Source: JACKII01 sp041687435 (lineage in GTDB: Bacteria; Pseudomonadota; Alphaproteobacteria; Bin95). From it: a stretch of 64,000 nt of DNA. The stretch is from positions 152,098 through 216,097 of the forward strand of contig JAWLBX010000005.1 in NCBI GenBank assembly GCA_041687435.1, read 5' to 3'. The translations under genes and the position numbers were made by a program. The notes below the pieces were generated by a model. It made no database searches and had not been told where the DNA came from. It saw only the letters and a program-made list of their open reading frames with translations. Shown piece after piece: positions 25,188 to 33,787 of the stretch. The first letter of the stretch is position 1. Every line of letters begins with the position of its first letter.

Positions 25188-25628
25188 TTATTGAGCCAGG
25201 CGGCCCTTCACCATGCGCGGCGAGGCGCCAACGCAGGGCGTGTCGCCACAAACGCAGGCAAACGGCCGGAACAGCCGGTCTTCCGTCTGTTCGTAGTTCA
25301 TGGTGACCCAGTCGCCCGCGGCAATCGGCCGGCGGGCGGTGAAGGTTCGGCTGCGCATGTCCACGTCACAGTTCGGATCGCAGCGGTGCAGGATCTTCCC
25401 CATGAAAAAGGGATCGTGCAGATACAGGCCCGGCTCTACCTGCAACGTGAACAGCGTGATCTCGCTGCTGTAAAAGCCGGTGAACCGGAAGACGACTTCG
25501 CCCGGTTCGAACGGGACCAGGGTCACGACGCCGTCGCCGACCCCGCGTCCAATCGGCCGGATGGCGAACCGTTCGTGCGTTGGCTCGAACGGAAATTCAG
25601 GCACGGTGTCCGGATAAAACCGCGTCAT
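25188..25628 (-). CDS. SET-domain protein (probable lysine methyltransferase)
   Basis: A 146-residue compact SET-domain protein. Visible motifs are GRGVGDGVVTLVPFEPGEVVF (N-terminal SET strand), LHRCDPNC at 80-87 in place of NHSCxPN, and GDWVTMNYEQTED with Tyr112 in place of the catalytic GEELTxDY. A post-SET-like cysteine cluster includes Cys125, Cys127 and Cys132. SET enzymes methylate protein lysines with SAM; the target is unknown. Its ATG overlaps the stop of the SpeD-like gene (ATGA), so the two are translationally coupled. Confidence 0.82.
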   Translation of the reverse strand: MTRFYPDTVPEFPFEPTHERFAIRPIGRGVGDGVVTLVPFEPGEVVFRFTGFYSSEITLFTLQVEPGLYLHDPFFMGKILHRCDPNCDVDMRSRTFTARRPIAAGDWVTMNYEQTEDRLFRPFACVCGDTPCVGASPRMVKGRLAQ

Positions 25629-26002
25629 TTGCGCAGCAGCGTCTGGCTGTCGATGCCTGAAGGCGCAAACCAGTCCCGGACCGTTTCGAGCACGGCCTCG
25701 GCTTCGAAATCCTTGCAGGAGAACACGTCCAGATACATGTCGCGTGCTTCGTCATTGGTGTGAATGGTGATGGCGCTGGTCTGGATCAGCTGAACGGCGG
25801 AAATGCCGACCTCGTCGCCTTCGCCAAACCGTTCCACGAATGGTTCGCCAAAGGGCACCATGTCGATACGCTTGACCATGTCGCGGCAGAAATCCGCGAT
25901 CTTTGCTTTCTCCAGCAGCGCGGCGTTACAGCCGGACGCTGTCAGGATCACATGTTTTCCATAATGTTTGATGCCATCGACGACGATGCGCTTGTAGGGC
26001 AT
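25625..26002 (-). CDS. Divergent S-adenosylmethionine decarboxylase (SpeD) homologue
   Basis: A 125-residue SpeD-like protein with residues that match those required in the Thermotoga enzyme. Ser68 in GISAVQLIQTS aligns with Ser55, Ser76 with the pyruvoyl-forming Ser63, His81 with His68 and Cys96 (VFSCKDF) with Cys83. The classical ESH cleavage motif is replaced by Thr75-Ser76-Ala77. Autocleavage to a pyruvoyl enzyme therefore seems possible, but the substrate may not be SAM. A canonical speD exists separately at 45006-45590. It is the first gene of an operon with the SET gene. Confidence 0.78.
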   Translation of the reverse strand: MPYKRIVVDGIKHYGKHVILTASGCNAALLEKAKIADFCRDMVKRIDMVPFGEPFVERFGEGDEVGISAVQLIQTSAITIHTNDEARDMYLDVFSCKDFEAEAVLETVRDWFAPSGIDSQTLLRK

Positions 26003-26284
26003 GGATGGGGGGTTCCCTTACGGAACAGAAGTGACACAACCGAAGAAACGCCCGCCGCCCGATCGCACCGGACGAGAGCGTTCCCCGCTCTCAGCGCCCG
26101 AAACGGGGGCGCAACCGGCTGCGTACGATCAGGCCGGAAAGCGGTATCCCGTTCCGTGTCCCGATCCATGCAGGTGGCCGCTATATGATGAAACAATGCG
26201 GGCGCCACAAGCGGATTGTTTGGCTTGTGGCACCCATGAACTGAGTCATAATGACGCGGAAAAATCCTGCCGGCTGAATTGAAA

Positions 26285-26300
26285 ATTTTGTATTCAAAAT
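26285..26300. promoter_or_regulatory. ATTTTG-N4-CAAAAT palindrome (possible GntR-type operator)
   Basis: ATTTTG (26285-26290) and CAAAAT (26295-26300) are perfect inverted arms around TATT. The core TTGTATTCAA resembles GntR-family sites of the TTGTATACAA form. It lies about 280 bases upstream of the SpeD-like gene. No gntR gene is in the window. Confidence 0.35.
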
Positions 26301-26306
26301 CAGCCC

Positions 26307-26321
26307 ATTGGCTGGGCCAAT
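26307..26321 (-). terminator. Small hairpin directly after the nitroreductase stop codon
   Basis: ATTGGC and GCCAAT pair around three bases, immediately beyond the TAG at 26322-26324. On the minus strand it is followed by GGGCTGATTTTG, a poor U-tract. It is a weak terminator candidate. Confidence 0.4.
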
Positions 26322-27023
26322 CTAGCCGTCGTGCCAGGTGACCCAATTTTCCAGCGGCGCGCGTTCCGTCACCAATTGGCTGATCGGCGCCGTCTCGTCC
26401 GCATAACCCAGTGCCATGCCGCAGACCACGGTCTGATTCTCGCCAAATCCGACCTCGCGCCGGATGACAGTGTGGTAATGACACCACGCCGCCTGTGCGC
26501 AGGTATCGAGGCCGAAGCCGCGGGCCGCTGTCACGACATTGCCGAGGAACATGCCAAAATCGAGCCAGCTGCCGATTTCCAACGCCTTGTCGATGGTGAA
26601 GAAAATGCCGACCGGGGCATCGAAGAACACGAAATTGCGGCCGGTCTGGGCGAACATCTTGTCGCCATCGCCCCGCCCGATCCCCAGCAGGCCGTACATG
26701 TCCCAACCCACCTTGCGGCGGCGCGATTTGTAGGGCTCCGGGAACACGTCCGGATAGTAATTGTATTCGGCTACGTGTTTGTCGTTCTCGGTCTCCCGTG
26801 CATGCAGAACCGCCTGACAGACCCGGTCCCGGGCTGCGCCGGTGACGACGTGCGCCTGCCAGGGCTGCATGTTGGTTCCGGACGGTGCGCGGGACGAAAC
26901 CTCCAGGATCTTGCGCACCGTTTCCACTGGCACCGGCGTCGGCAGAAACGCACGGACGGAGCGGCGGGAGGCAAGCGCAGCCTCGACCGCAGGGTCGAGC
27001 GAGGGCGTGGCGGGGGTGTTCAT
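26322..27023 (-). CDS. Nitroreductase family protein (PnbA/NfnB-like)
   Basis: A 233-residue FMN-dependent oxidoreductase. The FMN-phosphate motif SRRSVRAFLPTPVP lies near residues 19-32, SSRAPSGTNMQPWQAHVV near 43-60, and the C-terminal glycine-rich segment VVCGMALGYAD near 204-214. Relatives reduce nitroaromatics or quinones with NAD(P)H. It differs from the RutE-like protein at 4482 in length and motifs. It stands alone and the substrate is unknown. Confidence 0.88.
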   Translation of the reverse strand: MNTPATPSLDPAVEAALASRRSVRAFLPTPVPVETVRKILEVSSRAPSGTNMQPWQAHVVTGAARDRVCQAVLHARETENDKHVAEYNYYPDVFPEPYKSRRRKVGWDMYGLLGIGRGDGDKMFAQTGRNFVFFDAPVGIFFTIDKALEIGSWLDFGMFLGNVVTAARGFGLDTCAQAAWCHYHTVIRREVGFGENQTVVCGMALGYADETAPISQLVTERAPLENWVTWHDG

Positions 27024-27109
27024 GGTCAGACCTTCAGGGCAGGGGAGCGGTATCGCGGTTGGCGAGCCTGATAGCAGACTTCGCCCGCAGGCGGCACCCC
27101 GGCCGCGGA

Positions 27110-28933
27110 TCAGAACGCCATGCGGAAGGTGAGGGCGCCGCCATAGCCGAGATATTCGTCCGAACCCAGCCCGGAGACATCGCCGCGAATGCCGATGTTC
27201 ATGTTGGGGCCTGCAGTTGCCTCGACGCCGGCGGATAGCCGGGCGGAAAGCGCGCCATCGATATCCGGCAGACCGGAATTGGCCGATGCATCCTGGTTGG
27301 AGAATTCATACTCCGCCTTGACGGCGGCCCAGGGCATCAGTTCCATCGACTGCAGCGATACCGGCATGATGACCCGCGGCCCAACCGAGATGCGGCCGGC
27401 GTTGATTGTTTCCTCATCGTGCCGGAAGCTGGCGCTATCGGTATAGGAATCCTGCCGCTCGCTTGAAAAGGTGATGCCGGCTGCGGGCTCGACAATCACC
27501 CTGCCCATCGGGAAACGGGCCGTGATATTGGCTGCGACTGTGCCGCGATCGGCATCGAAAGAGCCGGTCGTACTGCCGGACGCCGTGTCGTAATCCAGCC
27601 GCGAATAGGCCGCCAGCACGTCCAGATAGATGTTGTGGGTGACGGCAACGCCACCATAGACACCGACGTGGAAGCCGCTTGCATCGAATTCGCCATCAAT
27701 GCCGCTTGCGCGGGTGTCAAAATTTGCGGTGCCATAGCCTGCCAGCACACCCACCAGCACTTTCGCGCCGATACGGCGGTCGACGCCGCCAAGGAAATCG
27801 AAGGTCGTGCCGTCGAACGAGGAGCCCTCGCCATCGTAGCCGGTGCCCTGGCCCTTGATCCAGACGCCCCAGGGGGAGGCCGGCGCCATGGACGAACCGC
27901 CGGCGGCGGCGAGTTCGGCGCTGTTACCTTCGCCGGGGCGGGCGTGGGCGGCGGGGTTCAGGCTGGCAAATTGAACGTGGTTCGTGGCGCCCACTTGCGT
28001 GGTCGAATCCAGGGTGCCCAGCCGGCCCAGCACCACGGTTTGAATGCCGGATGACATGGCGGCGGCCTGGTGGTTCATGACCGCTGGGCTCAGGGCGTGC
28101 TGCTGGTCGAACAGATTGACGGTTTCCTGCGGCGTGCCGAACAGGGCGGTCAGGCTGTTGACGGAAAGCCCCATGTTGAACAGGGCGGTCATCTCGCCGG
28201 TGGCAAGATCGATGCTGTAGAGATCGTTCGTGCCGCGATTGGTCACCGCATACATAACGCCATCGACGTAGGCCAAGCCGGTGACGGTATCGGTCGCGGC
28301 GCCGCCAATGGTTAGCGGCGTAACCAACGTGGCTTCGCCGGTTGCCAGGTCGATGGTAAACAGCGAACTGTCGTTGTTGTTGGTGGCGGTGACCGCATAC
28401 ATGGTCTGGCCGGTCCAGGCCATGCCGCCCGTTGGGCGGTTCATTCCGGTCATATGGCCGATTTCGGTCATCGCGCCGGTGGCCAGATCGACCGTCACCA
28501 GGACGCCCGGCCGGGTCTCTGGCCCGGCATCGTGCGCAGAGCCGTAAAGCGTGTTGCCGACGAATTCCAGTGCGGTCAGCGTGTCGGTAAGGTTTCCAAT
28601 CTCGTCGAGCGGATGACCGGAAAGCATCAGCGAGTCGGTGGTCAGGCCAGTAACCGGGTCGATGCTGACGAGGCTCTGGGGGAAATCGTCAAAATCAGTC
28701 GTCGACCAATAGATCGTCGACCCGTTCGGCGAAATCTGGATCTCCGGGCCGCAGCAGTCGCGCTCGGTATTCGGCGCGTTGAGGCCGGTCACCACCATTG
28801 TGTCGGTGTCAATGGAGTAAAGAACGCCGTCAAAATCGCCATGGCCAAACAGGGTCACGGCAGAGGCCGGAGGCCCCGCCAGTGTAGCGGCCGATAACCC
28901 CAAGGCTGAAACTGATACCAGTAATTTGCGCAC
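27110..28933 (-). CDS. Autotransporter-type outer-membrane protein with beta-propeller-like passenger
   Basis: A 607-residue protein. The chosen GTG start at 28933 follows GGAGTG by seven bases and gives a clean signal peptide (VRKLLVSVSALGLSAATLAG). Residues about 25-270 hold repeats ending LYSIDLATGEMT, LFTIDLATGEATLV and LVTVDLATGAMTEIG, typical of propeller blades. Residues about 350-607 are an autotransporter beta-barrel ending in MAF. The passenger is short and not a beta-helix. An ATG at 28969 would add 12 residues but lacks a ribosome-binding site. Surface display is likely; the ligand is unknown. Confidence 0.8.
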   Translation of the reverse strand: MRKLLVSVSALGLSAATLAGPPASAVTLFGHGDFDGVLYSIDTDTMVVTGLNAPNTERDCCGPEIQISPNGSTIYWSTTDFDDFPQSLVSIDPVTGLTTDSLMLSGHPLDEIGNLTDTLTALEFVGNTLYGSAHDAGPETRPGVLVTVDLATGAMTEIGHMTGMNRPTGGMAWTGQTMYAVTATNNNDSSLFTIDLATGEATLVTPLTIGGAATDTVTGLAYVDGVMYAVTNRGTNDLYSIDLATGEMTALFNMGLSVNSLTALFGTPQETVNLFDQQHALSPAVMNHQAAAMSSGIQTVVLGRLGTLDSTTQVGATNHVQFASLNPAAHARPGEGNSAELAAAGGSSMAPASPWGVWIKGQGTGYDGEGSSFDGTTFDFLGGVDRRIGAKVLVGVLAGYGTANFDTRASGIDGEFDASGFHVGVYGGVAVTHNIYLDVLAAYSRLDYDTASGSTTGSFDADRGTVAANITARFPMGRVIVEPAAGITFSSERQDSYTDSASFRHDEETINAGRISVGPRVIMPVSLQSMELMPWAAVKAEYEFSNQDASANSGLPDIDGALSARLSAGVEATAGPNMNIGIRGDVSGLGSDEYLGYGGALTFRMAF

Positions 28934-29065
28934 GCCAATGCACTCCGATTGCCGAACCGAGTCGATCATTGAAAAGCTAAAGCATAATATTTCTCGAAGC
29001 CAACCGTAAATTGAAGCAGTTGGCTTTAAGCGTTAATGGGTTACCTTGCAGTGCTGCTGTGGACC

Positions 29066-29108
29066 AAAAAGGAGGCCGCAAAGCCCACGATCTGGGGTCT
29101 GCGGCCTC
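29066..29108 (-). terminator. Rho-independent terminator after the aldehyde dehydrogenase gene
   Basis: On the minus strand, GAGGCCGC (29108-29101) pairs with GCGGCCTC (29079-29072), then CC and five U. It lies 63 bases past the dehydrogenase stop. Confidence 0.75.
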
Positions 29109-29171
29109 GATCGATCGTCCGCCGCCGGCATGGTCTGCGGCAGAAGGCGGGATGATCCACGAATCGCCAAT

Positions 29172-30593
29172 CTAGACGGCGAAGCCGCCCGTCTTGGTTT
29201 CCAGATATTCGGCGATGCCCTCGCGCGCGCCCTCGCGGCCAAGGCCGGAATCCTTGGTGCCGCCGAACGGCGCATAGGCGCTGGTCGGGTTGATGTCGTT
29301 AATGCCGATAATGCCGAAGTTCAGCCCTTCGAACGCGCGCATGCCGGTGGCGATACTGTTGGTGTAGGCATAGGCGGCCAGCCCGTACTGGGTGTCGTTC
29401 GCCATCGCCAGCACGTCGTCGTCATCGGTATAGGTGATGACCGGGGCGACCGGGCCGAACGTCTCCTCGCGGTAGATCAGCATGTCCGGGCGCACATCGG
29501 CCAGCAGGGTGGGGGCATAGAAGCTGCCGCGGTCCAGGCCATTGTCCATCAGCCGGTGGCCGCCCGCCAGCACGCGCGCGCCTTTCTCGACCGCGTCTTT
29601 CACCTGCCGGTCGATCTTCTCGATCGCGGCCTCGTTGATCAGCGGGCCGACGCCGATGCCGTCCTCCAGGCCGTTGCCGGCGCGCAGGCGGTTCACCCGG
29701 CTGGTGAATTCCGCCAGGAAGGGCTCGGCTTGGCTTTCATGCACGAACATGCGGTTGGGGGAAATGCAGGCCTGCCCGGTGTTCAGGAACTTGACGGCCG
29801 CTGCACCCTTGGCCGCGTGCACCGGATCGGCATCCTTGAACACGATAAAGGGTGCATGGCCGCCCAACTCCATCGATACGCGCTTCATGTTGCTGGCCGC
29901 CATGCCCGCCAGCATCTTGCCGACCGCGGTGGAGCCTGTGAACGTGATCTTGCGCACCAGCGGGTTGGTGCAGAATTCCTCGCCCACCGGCTTCGGGTCG
30001 CGGGCGGTGACCAGGTTGATGACGCCTTCCGGCACGCCGGCGTCGATGAAACACTTGAACGTCTCGATGGCGCAAAGCGGCGTCGCCTCTGCCGGCTTCA
30101 GCACGATGGTGCAGCCCGCCGCCAGTGCCGGCGCCATCTTCCGGGTCAGCATGGAGATGGGGTAGTTCCAGGGCGTGACTGCGGCGACGACGCCCACAGG
30201 CTGACGCAGCACCATAAAGCGCTGATCGCCGCGGGCGCTGGGCAGGATGTCGCCATAAACCCGCTTCGCTTCCTCCGCATAGAACAGCAGGAAGTCGGCG
30301 GCATAGCCGACCTCGTTGGTGGACATGCGCAACGGCTTGCCCTGTTCCACCGTCATGAGCTTGGCCAGATCGCTGCGCCGCTCCAGCATGAGCTGGTGCG
30401 CCTTGTAGAGAATGGCCGAGCGCTCGAACGCGGTCTTGCCGGCCCAGGCGGGAAACGCCTTGTGCGCCGCTTCGATTGCCGCCCGCGCTTCGGCCTGGCC
30501 GCCGTCGGCAACCTGGCCGATTTCCTCGCCAGTGGCAGGGTTGGTGACCGGGAATGTGGGGCCGGAAGTGGCCCAGACGCCGGAAATGTACAT
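29172..30593 (-). CDS. Aldehyde dehydrogenase, succinate-semialdehyde dehydrogenase-like
   Basis: A 473-residue NAD(P)-dependent aldehyde dehydrogenase. Motifs include TPWNYPISMLTRKMAPALAA, VSMELGGHAPFIVF with the general-base Glu, NTGQACISPNR with the catalytic Cys, and REETFGPVAPV. The overall pattern is closest to the GabD/succinate-semialdehyde group, but other aldehydes are possible. The start MYISGVWATSG at 30593 is preferred over a 42-codon extension of low-complexity sequence. An FNR-type box lies about 140 bases upstream. Confidence 0.9.
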   Translation of the reverse strand: MYISGVWATSGPTFPVTNPATGEEIGQVADGGQAEARAAIEAAHKAFPAWAGKTAFERSAILYKAHQLMLERRSDLAKLMTVEQGKPLRMSTNEVGYAADFLLFYAEEAKRVYGDILPSARGDQRFMVLRQPVGVVAAVTPWNYPISMLTRKMAPALAAGCTIVLKPAEATPLCAIETFKCFIDAGVPEGVINLVTARDPKPVGEEFCTNPLVRKITFTGSTAVGKMLAGMAASNMKRVSMELGGHAPFIVFKDADPVHAAKGAAAVKFLNTGQACISPNRMFVHESQAEPFLAEFTSRVNRLRAGNGLEDGIGVGPLINEAAIEKIDRQVKDAVEKGARVLAGGHRLMDNGLDRGSFYAPTLLADVRPDMLIYREETFGPVAPVITYTDDDDVLAMANDTQYGLAAYAYTNSIATGMRAFEGLNFGIIGINDINPTSAYAPFGGTKDSGLGREGAREGIAEYLETKTGGFAV

Positions 30594-30901
30594 GGGAAGA
30601 GGCTCCGATTGTGGAGGATATCGTCTGTCTGTGTTGGCGAGCAGAGATAGCGGGTTTGGCGTGAAGGGGGAAGGGTGCGCGGCTGGCGCAGCAACGCCGG
30701 GCGCCAAATCGTCATCCACCCCTTGCCGCGACCTTGATTTGGGTCAATGTCACGGGCGGTCATGGCGCTAGATTTACGCCAGCCGTTTGTGAATCGGCGA
30801 GCATGACCCAGCGATCCGCCGCGTGCCAGTTACGGCAGGCAGCGGCACGCGCTTGCAATCGGTTTTGATGGCCAAGCCCCTGCATATAGGAGAACCTGCA
30901 A
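30594..30901. other. Divergent intergenic region between aldehyde dehydrogenase and peroxiredoxin
   Basis: About 308 bases between two divergent start codons. It contains one clear element, an FNR-type box at 30734-30747. No convincing gene or RNA is visible. AGGAGA at the right end is the peroxiredoxin ribosome-binding site. Confidence 0.5.
30734..30747. promoter_or_regulatory. FNR/FnrL/FixK-type box TTGA-N6-TCAA
   Basis: The sequence TTGATTTGGGTCAA matches the TTGA-N6-TCAA consensus of alphaproteobacterial Crp/Fnr regulators exactly. It lies 155 bases before the peroxiredoxin start and 141 bases before the dehydrogenase start, so it could control either. Oxygen-responsive control is inferred; no fnr gene is in the window. 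Confidence 0.6.
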
Positions 30902-31531
30902 ATGTCTCTGCATCTCGGCGATACAGCCCCGAACTTCACCATCGCCACCACAAAGGGCGAGATTGATTTTCACAAATGGGCCGGCGATTCCTGGGTGTTT
31001 TTCTTCAGCCATCCGGCCGACTTCACGCCCGTATGTACGACCGAAATGGGCATGACTGCAAAGCTGGCGGCGGAATTTGCCGAGCGCAATGTCAAGCCGC
31101 TTGGCCTGTCCACCGACACGGTGGAAGAGCACATGAAATGGATCGAGGACGTGAACGATACGCAGGGCGCGGATCTGCAATTCCCGATCGTCGCCGATGC
31201 GGACCTCAAAATCTCCCGCCTCTACGACATGATCCACCCGGATCAGAGCGAGACGGCGGCCGTGCGCTCGGTGTTCATCATCGACCCGCAGAAGAAAATC
31301 CGCCTGACCATGACCTATCCGATGAGCTGCGGCCGCAACTTCGACGAAATCCTGCGGGTGATCGATGCGCTGCAACTGTCGGACGCGAAGCGGATCGCGA
31401 CGCCGGCCAACTGGCGCCCAGGCGACAAGGTCATCATTCCGCCGTCGATCAGCAATGCCGAGGCGAAGGACGTGTTTCCGCAGGGCTGGGACGAGGTCCG
31501 CCCCTATCTGCGCCTGACCAGCGTCAACTAA
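30902..31531 (+). CDS. 1-Cys peroxiredoxin (Prx6 type)
   Basis: A 209-residue peroxidase that reduces hydrogen peroxide and organic peroxides. The peroxidatic Cys45 is in the motif FTPVCTTEMG. No resolving Cys is seen in the usual C-terminal position, and the C-terminal extension (WRPGDKVIIPPSISNAEAK) fits the Prx6 subfamily. The electron donor is therefore probably a small thiol or another redoxin. AGGAGAACC precedes the ATG. An FNR-type box lies upstream, which hints at redox or oxygen control. Confidence 0.93.
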   Translation: MSLHLGDTAPNFTIATTKGEIDFHKWAGDSWVFFFSHPADFTPVCTTEMGMTAKLAAEFAERNVKPLGLSTDTVEEHMKWIEDVNDTQGADLQFPIVADADLKISRLYDMIHPDQSETAAVRSVFIIDPQKKIRLTMTYPMSCGRNFDEILRVIDALQLSDAKRIATPANWRPGDKVIIPPSISNAEAKDVFPQGWDEVRPYLRLTSVN

Positions 31532-31541
31532 CGCGCCTCCT

Positions 31542-32117
31542 TCACTCCGCCGCGGCCTCCACCGCTGCCGCGACCCGCGCCATCAGGGCCGGGTCGCTCC
31601 AGATGTCGTGGCGGTCTTCGGCGTAGGCGAGGGCGTTTTCGTAGTAGATCAGGGCGTTGCGGTGGCACTGGCGGAAATTGTCCCGCGTCGCCACCACCTT
31701 GCCCGGCAGCCCCATCACCACCGAGTTGTCGGGGATCACCGTGCCTTCCGTCAGGAAGGCGCCGCCGGCGATGACGCAGTTCGCCCCGACCTTCACCCCA
31801 TCCATCAGCACCGCGCCGATACCGACCAGGGTGTTGTCGCCTATCTGTGCGCCATGGACCACGGCGCGATGGGTGATGGAGCAATAGTCGCCGATTACGG
31901 TCGGGCCGGTTCCGCCGACATGGAGCATGGCATGGTCCTGCACGTTGCAGAACCGGCCGATGCGGACGCCGTGCATCTCGGCCCGCACCACCGCGTAGGG
32001 CCAGAAGCTGGTGCCCTCGCCGGCCTGCACGTCACCAAACAGGCGCACGGTCGGGTCAACATAGGCGGGCCTGTCGAGCCGAACCGAAGGGGCGAAGGGA
32101 GGGGCTCCGTAGCTCAT
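31542..32117 (-). CDS. Gamma-carbonic anhydrase family protein (left-handed beta-helix)
   Basis: A 191-residue hexapeptide-repeat protein of the YrdA/PaaY gamma-carbonic anhydrase type. Three metal-ligand His are visible in NVQDHAMLHV and SITHRAVVHG, and WPYAVVRAEM matches the family. Whether it hydrates CO2 or only has the fold cannot be judged. The start MSYGAPPFAP at 32117 lies ten bases after the amidase stop, so the two genes form an operon. It ends against the convergent peroxiredoxin gene. Confidence 0.88.
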   Translation of the reverse strand: MSYGAPPFAPSVRLDRPAYVDPTVRLFGDVQAGEGTSFWPYAVVRAEMHGVRIGRFCNVQDHAMLHVGGTGPTVIGDYCSITHRAVVHGAQIGDNTLVGIGAVLMDGVKVGANCVIAGGAFLTEGTVIPDNSVVMGLPGKVVATRDNFRQCHRNALIYYENALAYAEDRHDIWSDPALMARVAAAVEAAAE

Positions 32118-32127
32118 GAAGCGTGCC

Positions 32128-33618
32128 TCACACGAACGCACCGGGCGGGGCGGTCACGATGGATTTCAGGGCCGGGTTCGGCTGGCTGAGTTTTCCAAGA
32201 TCCGGCATGGGGCGGGCAGTTTCGGCATCGCCGGCCATCGCCAGTTCCAGCGCATGCGCAGCCGCCAGCAGTTCGGCGTCGCGGCCATAGCGGCCGACGA
32301 TCTGGAAACCGAACGGCATGCCGTTCTGATCGACGCCGCAGGGAATGGCGATGGAGGGATGCGCGCTCATGGTGACGCCATAGGCGACGCCCATCCAGGT
32401 ATAATACTTGTCGAATTTCTGCCCGTTCATCTCCATCGGCGCCAGCGTTTCCCAGGCGAACGGCGACATGCTGGTGGAAAGCGTGATGAACAGGTCGTAC
32501 CGCTCCAGGAATTCGGCATAGCGGCGGTAATGCGCTGTGTGCTCCGCATGGGCCCAGGCAACGTCTGCCAGCGAATAGGTGGTTGCCAGTTCATAGTTGG
32601 CGCGCACGTTCGGGCCAAGTTTCATCTTGTCGGCCTCGTACTGCGCCTTGTAGCGCTGCGCATAGGACAGGGCGCGGATGATGTCGAAGGCGCGGTCCAG
32701 CCCGCCCGGCTCCGGTGTCGCTTCCTCGCATGACCGGAAAAAACCACTGATTGCCTTGATCTTTTGCTCGAACACCGGACGGTAGGCGCTTTCGACCGGT
32801 GCAAAACCCTGGTCGGCGCTGAAGGCGACGCGAAGCGAGCCAAGATCGACCCTGTCCGGGTGCAGGACCTCTTCTTCGAACAGCCCGCGCGACAGCGGGT
32901 CGGCGCCGCACTCGCCAACCTGGGCGGCCAGCAGCAGCGCCATGTCCGCCACGGTACGGCCCATCGGCCCCTGCACCGACAGCGGGTTCCAGCCGAAGGC
33001 CGGCTTGTCGTTCGGGACAGTGCCGGGCGTGGTGCGGAAGCCGACCACGCCGCACCAGGTTGCCGGGTTGCGCAGCGAGCCGCCGGTGTCGGAGCCCGTC
33101 GCGATCGGCATCATATCGCATGCCAGCGCCGCCGCCGAGCCGCCGGAGGAGCCGCCCGCCGTCTTCATCGTATCGAACGGGTTGCCGGTCGCGCCCCAAA
33201 CCGGGTTGCGGGTGTTGGAGCCCGCGCCGAATTCCGGCGTGTTGGTCTTGCAGAACAGGTTGGCGCCCGCTGCCCGCACCTGGCCAACCATGAATTCGTC
33301 GGCCGCGGGAATGTCATCCTTGTGCAGCGGCGAGCCGGATGTGGTCAGCAAACCGGCGGTGGCGTTCAGATCCTTGACGCCGCAGGGCAGGCCGTGCAGC
33401 AGGCCCAACTCCTCGCCGGCCATCACGGCCGCCTCGTCCCGCTTCGCCTGGGCGCGCGCGCGATCGAAATCGGTCGCGCAGATGCAGTTGACGCCGGGGT
33501 TCAGCGCCTCGATCCGGCCGATAAAGGCGTCCAACACCTCCACCGGCGAAACTTCCTTGCTGCCGATGCGCCGGCGAAGTTCGAGGGCGGAAAGCTGGAC
33601 GAGATCGTTGGCGGGCAT
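32128..33618 (-). CDS. Amidase signature family enzyme
   Basis: A 496-residue amidase. The Ser-cisSer-Lys triad is visible: Lys in LPCGVKDLNATAG near residue 85 and the two Ser in GGSSGGSAAALACDM. It hydrolyses an amide to acid and ammonia; the substrate is open. The start MPANDLVQLS at 33618 replaces a 14-codon longer frame. The gene diverges from a small nitrile-hydratase-like gene across 169 bases, so it may act on amides made from nitriles. The gamma-carbonic anhydrase gene follows in the same operon. Confidence 0.9.
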   Translation of the reverse strand: MPANDLVQLSALELRRRIGSKEVSPVEVLDAFIGRIEALNPGVNCICATDFDRARAQAKRDEAAVMAGEELGLLHGLPCGVKDLNATAGLLTTSGSPLHKDDIPAADEFMVGQVRAAGANLFCKTNTPEFGAGSNTRNPVWGATGNPFDTMKTAGGSSGGSAAALACDMMPIATGSDTGGSLRNPATWCGVVGFRTTPGTVPNDKPAFGWNPLSVQGPMGRTVADMALLLAAQVGECGADPLSRGLFEEEVLHPDRVDLGSLRVAFSADQGFAPVESAYRPVFEQKIKAISGFFRSCEEATPEPGGLDRAFDIIRALSYAQRYKAQYEADKMKLGPNVRANYELATTYSLADVAWAHAEHTAHYRRYAEFLERYDLFITLSTSMSPFAWETLAPMEMNGQKFDKYYTWMGVAYGVTMSAHPSIAIPCGVDQNGMPFGFQIVGRYGRDAELLAAAHALELAMAGDAETARPMPDLGKLSQPNPALKSIVTAPPGAFV

Positions 33619-33787
33619 GGCGCTATCCTTCGTAGGCGGCGGATTCAGGGTCAGGGCCAAGTGCAGCCTGTTGCGGGCCGCCCGTCAACGCCCGATCTCA
33701 CCCAATGGCAAGGCAATCGGGCGCATGGGCCGCTGCGGTGCATTCAGCGCTTCCATCCCGTGCGCCGCTCTGCTTAAACTTGCGGTC

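Larger units (their letters stand above)
26003..26321. other. Gene-free interval upstream of the SpeD-like operon
   Basis: About 319 bases between the SpeD-like start and the end of the nitroreductase, both on the minus strand. The frames seen here lack recognisable features. The half nearest the nitroreductase is AT-rich and holds a palindrome (26285-26300) and a hairpin (26307-26321). A promoter for the SpeD-like operon must lie here, but I could not place it with confidence. Confidence 0.5.
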
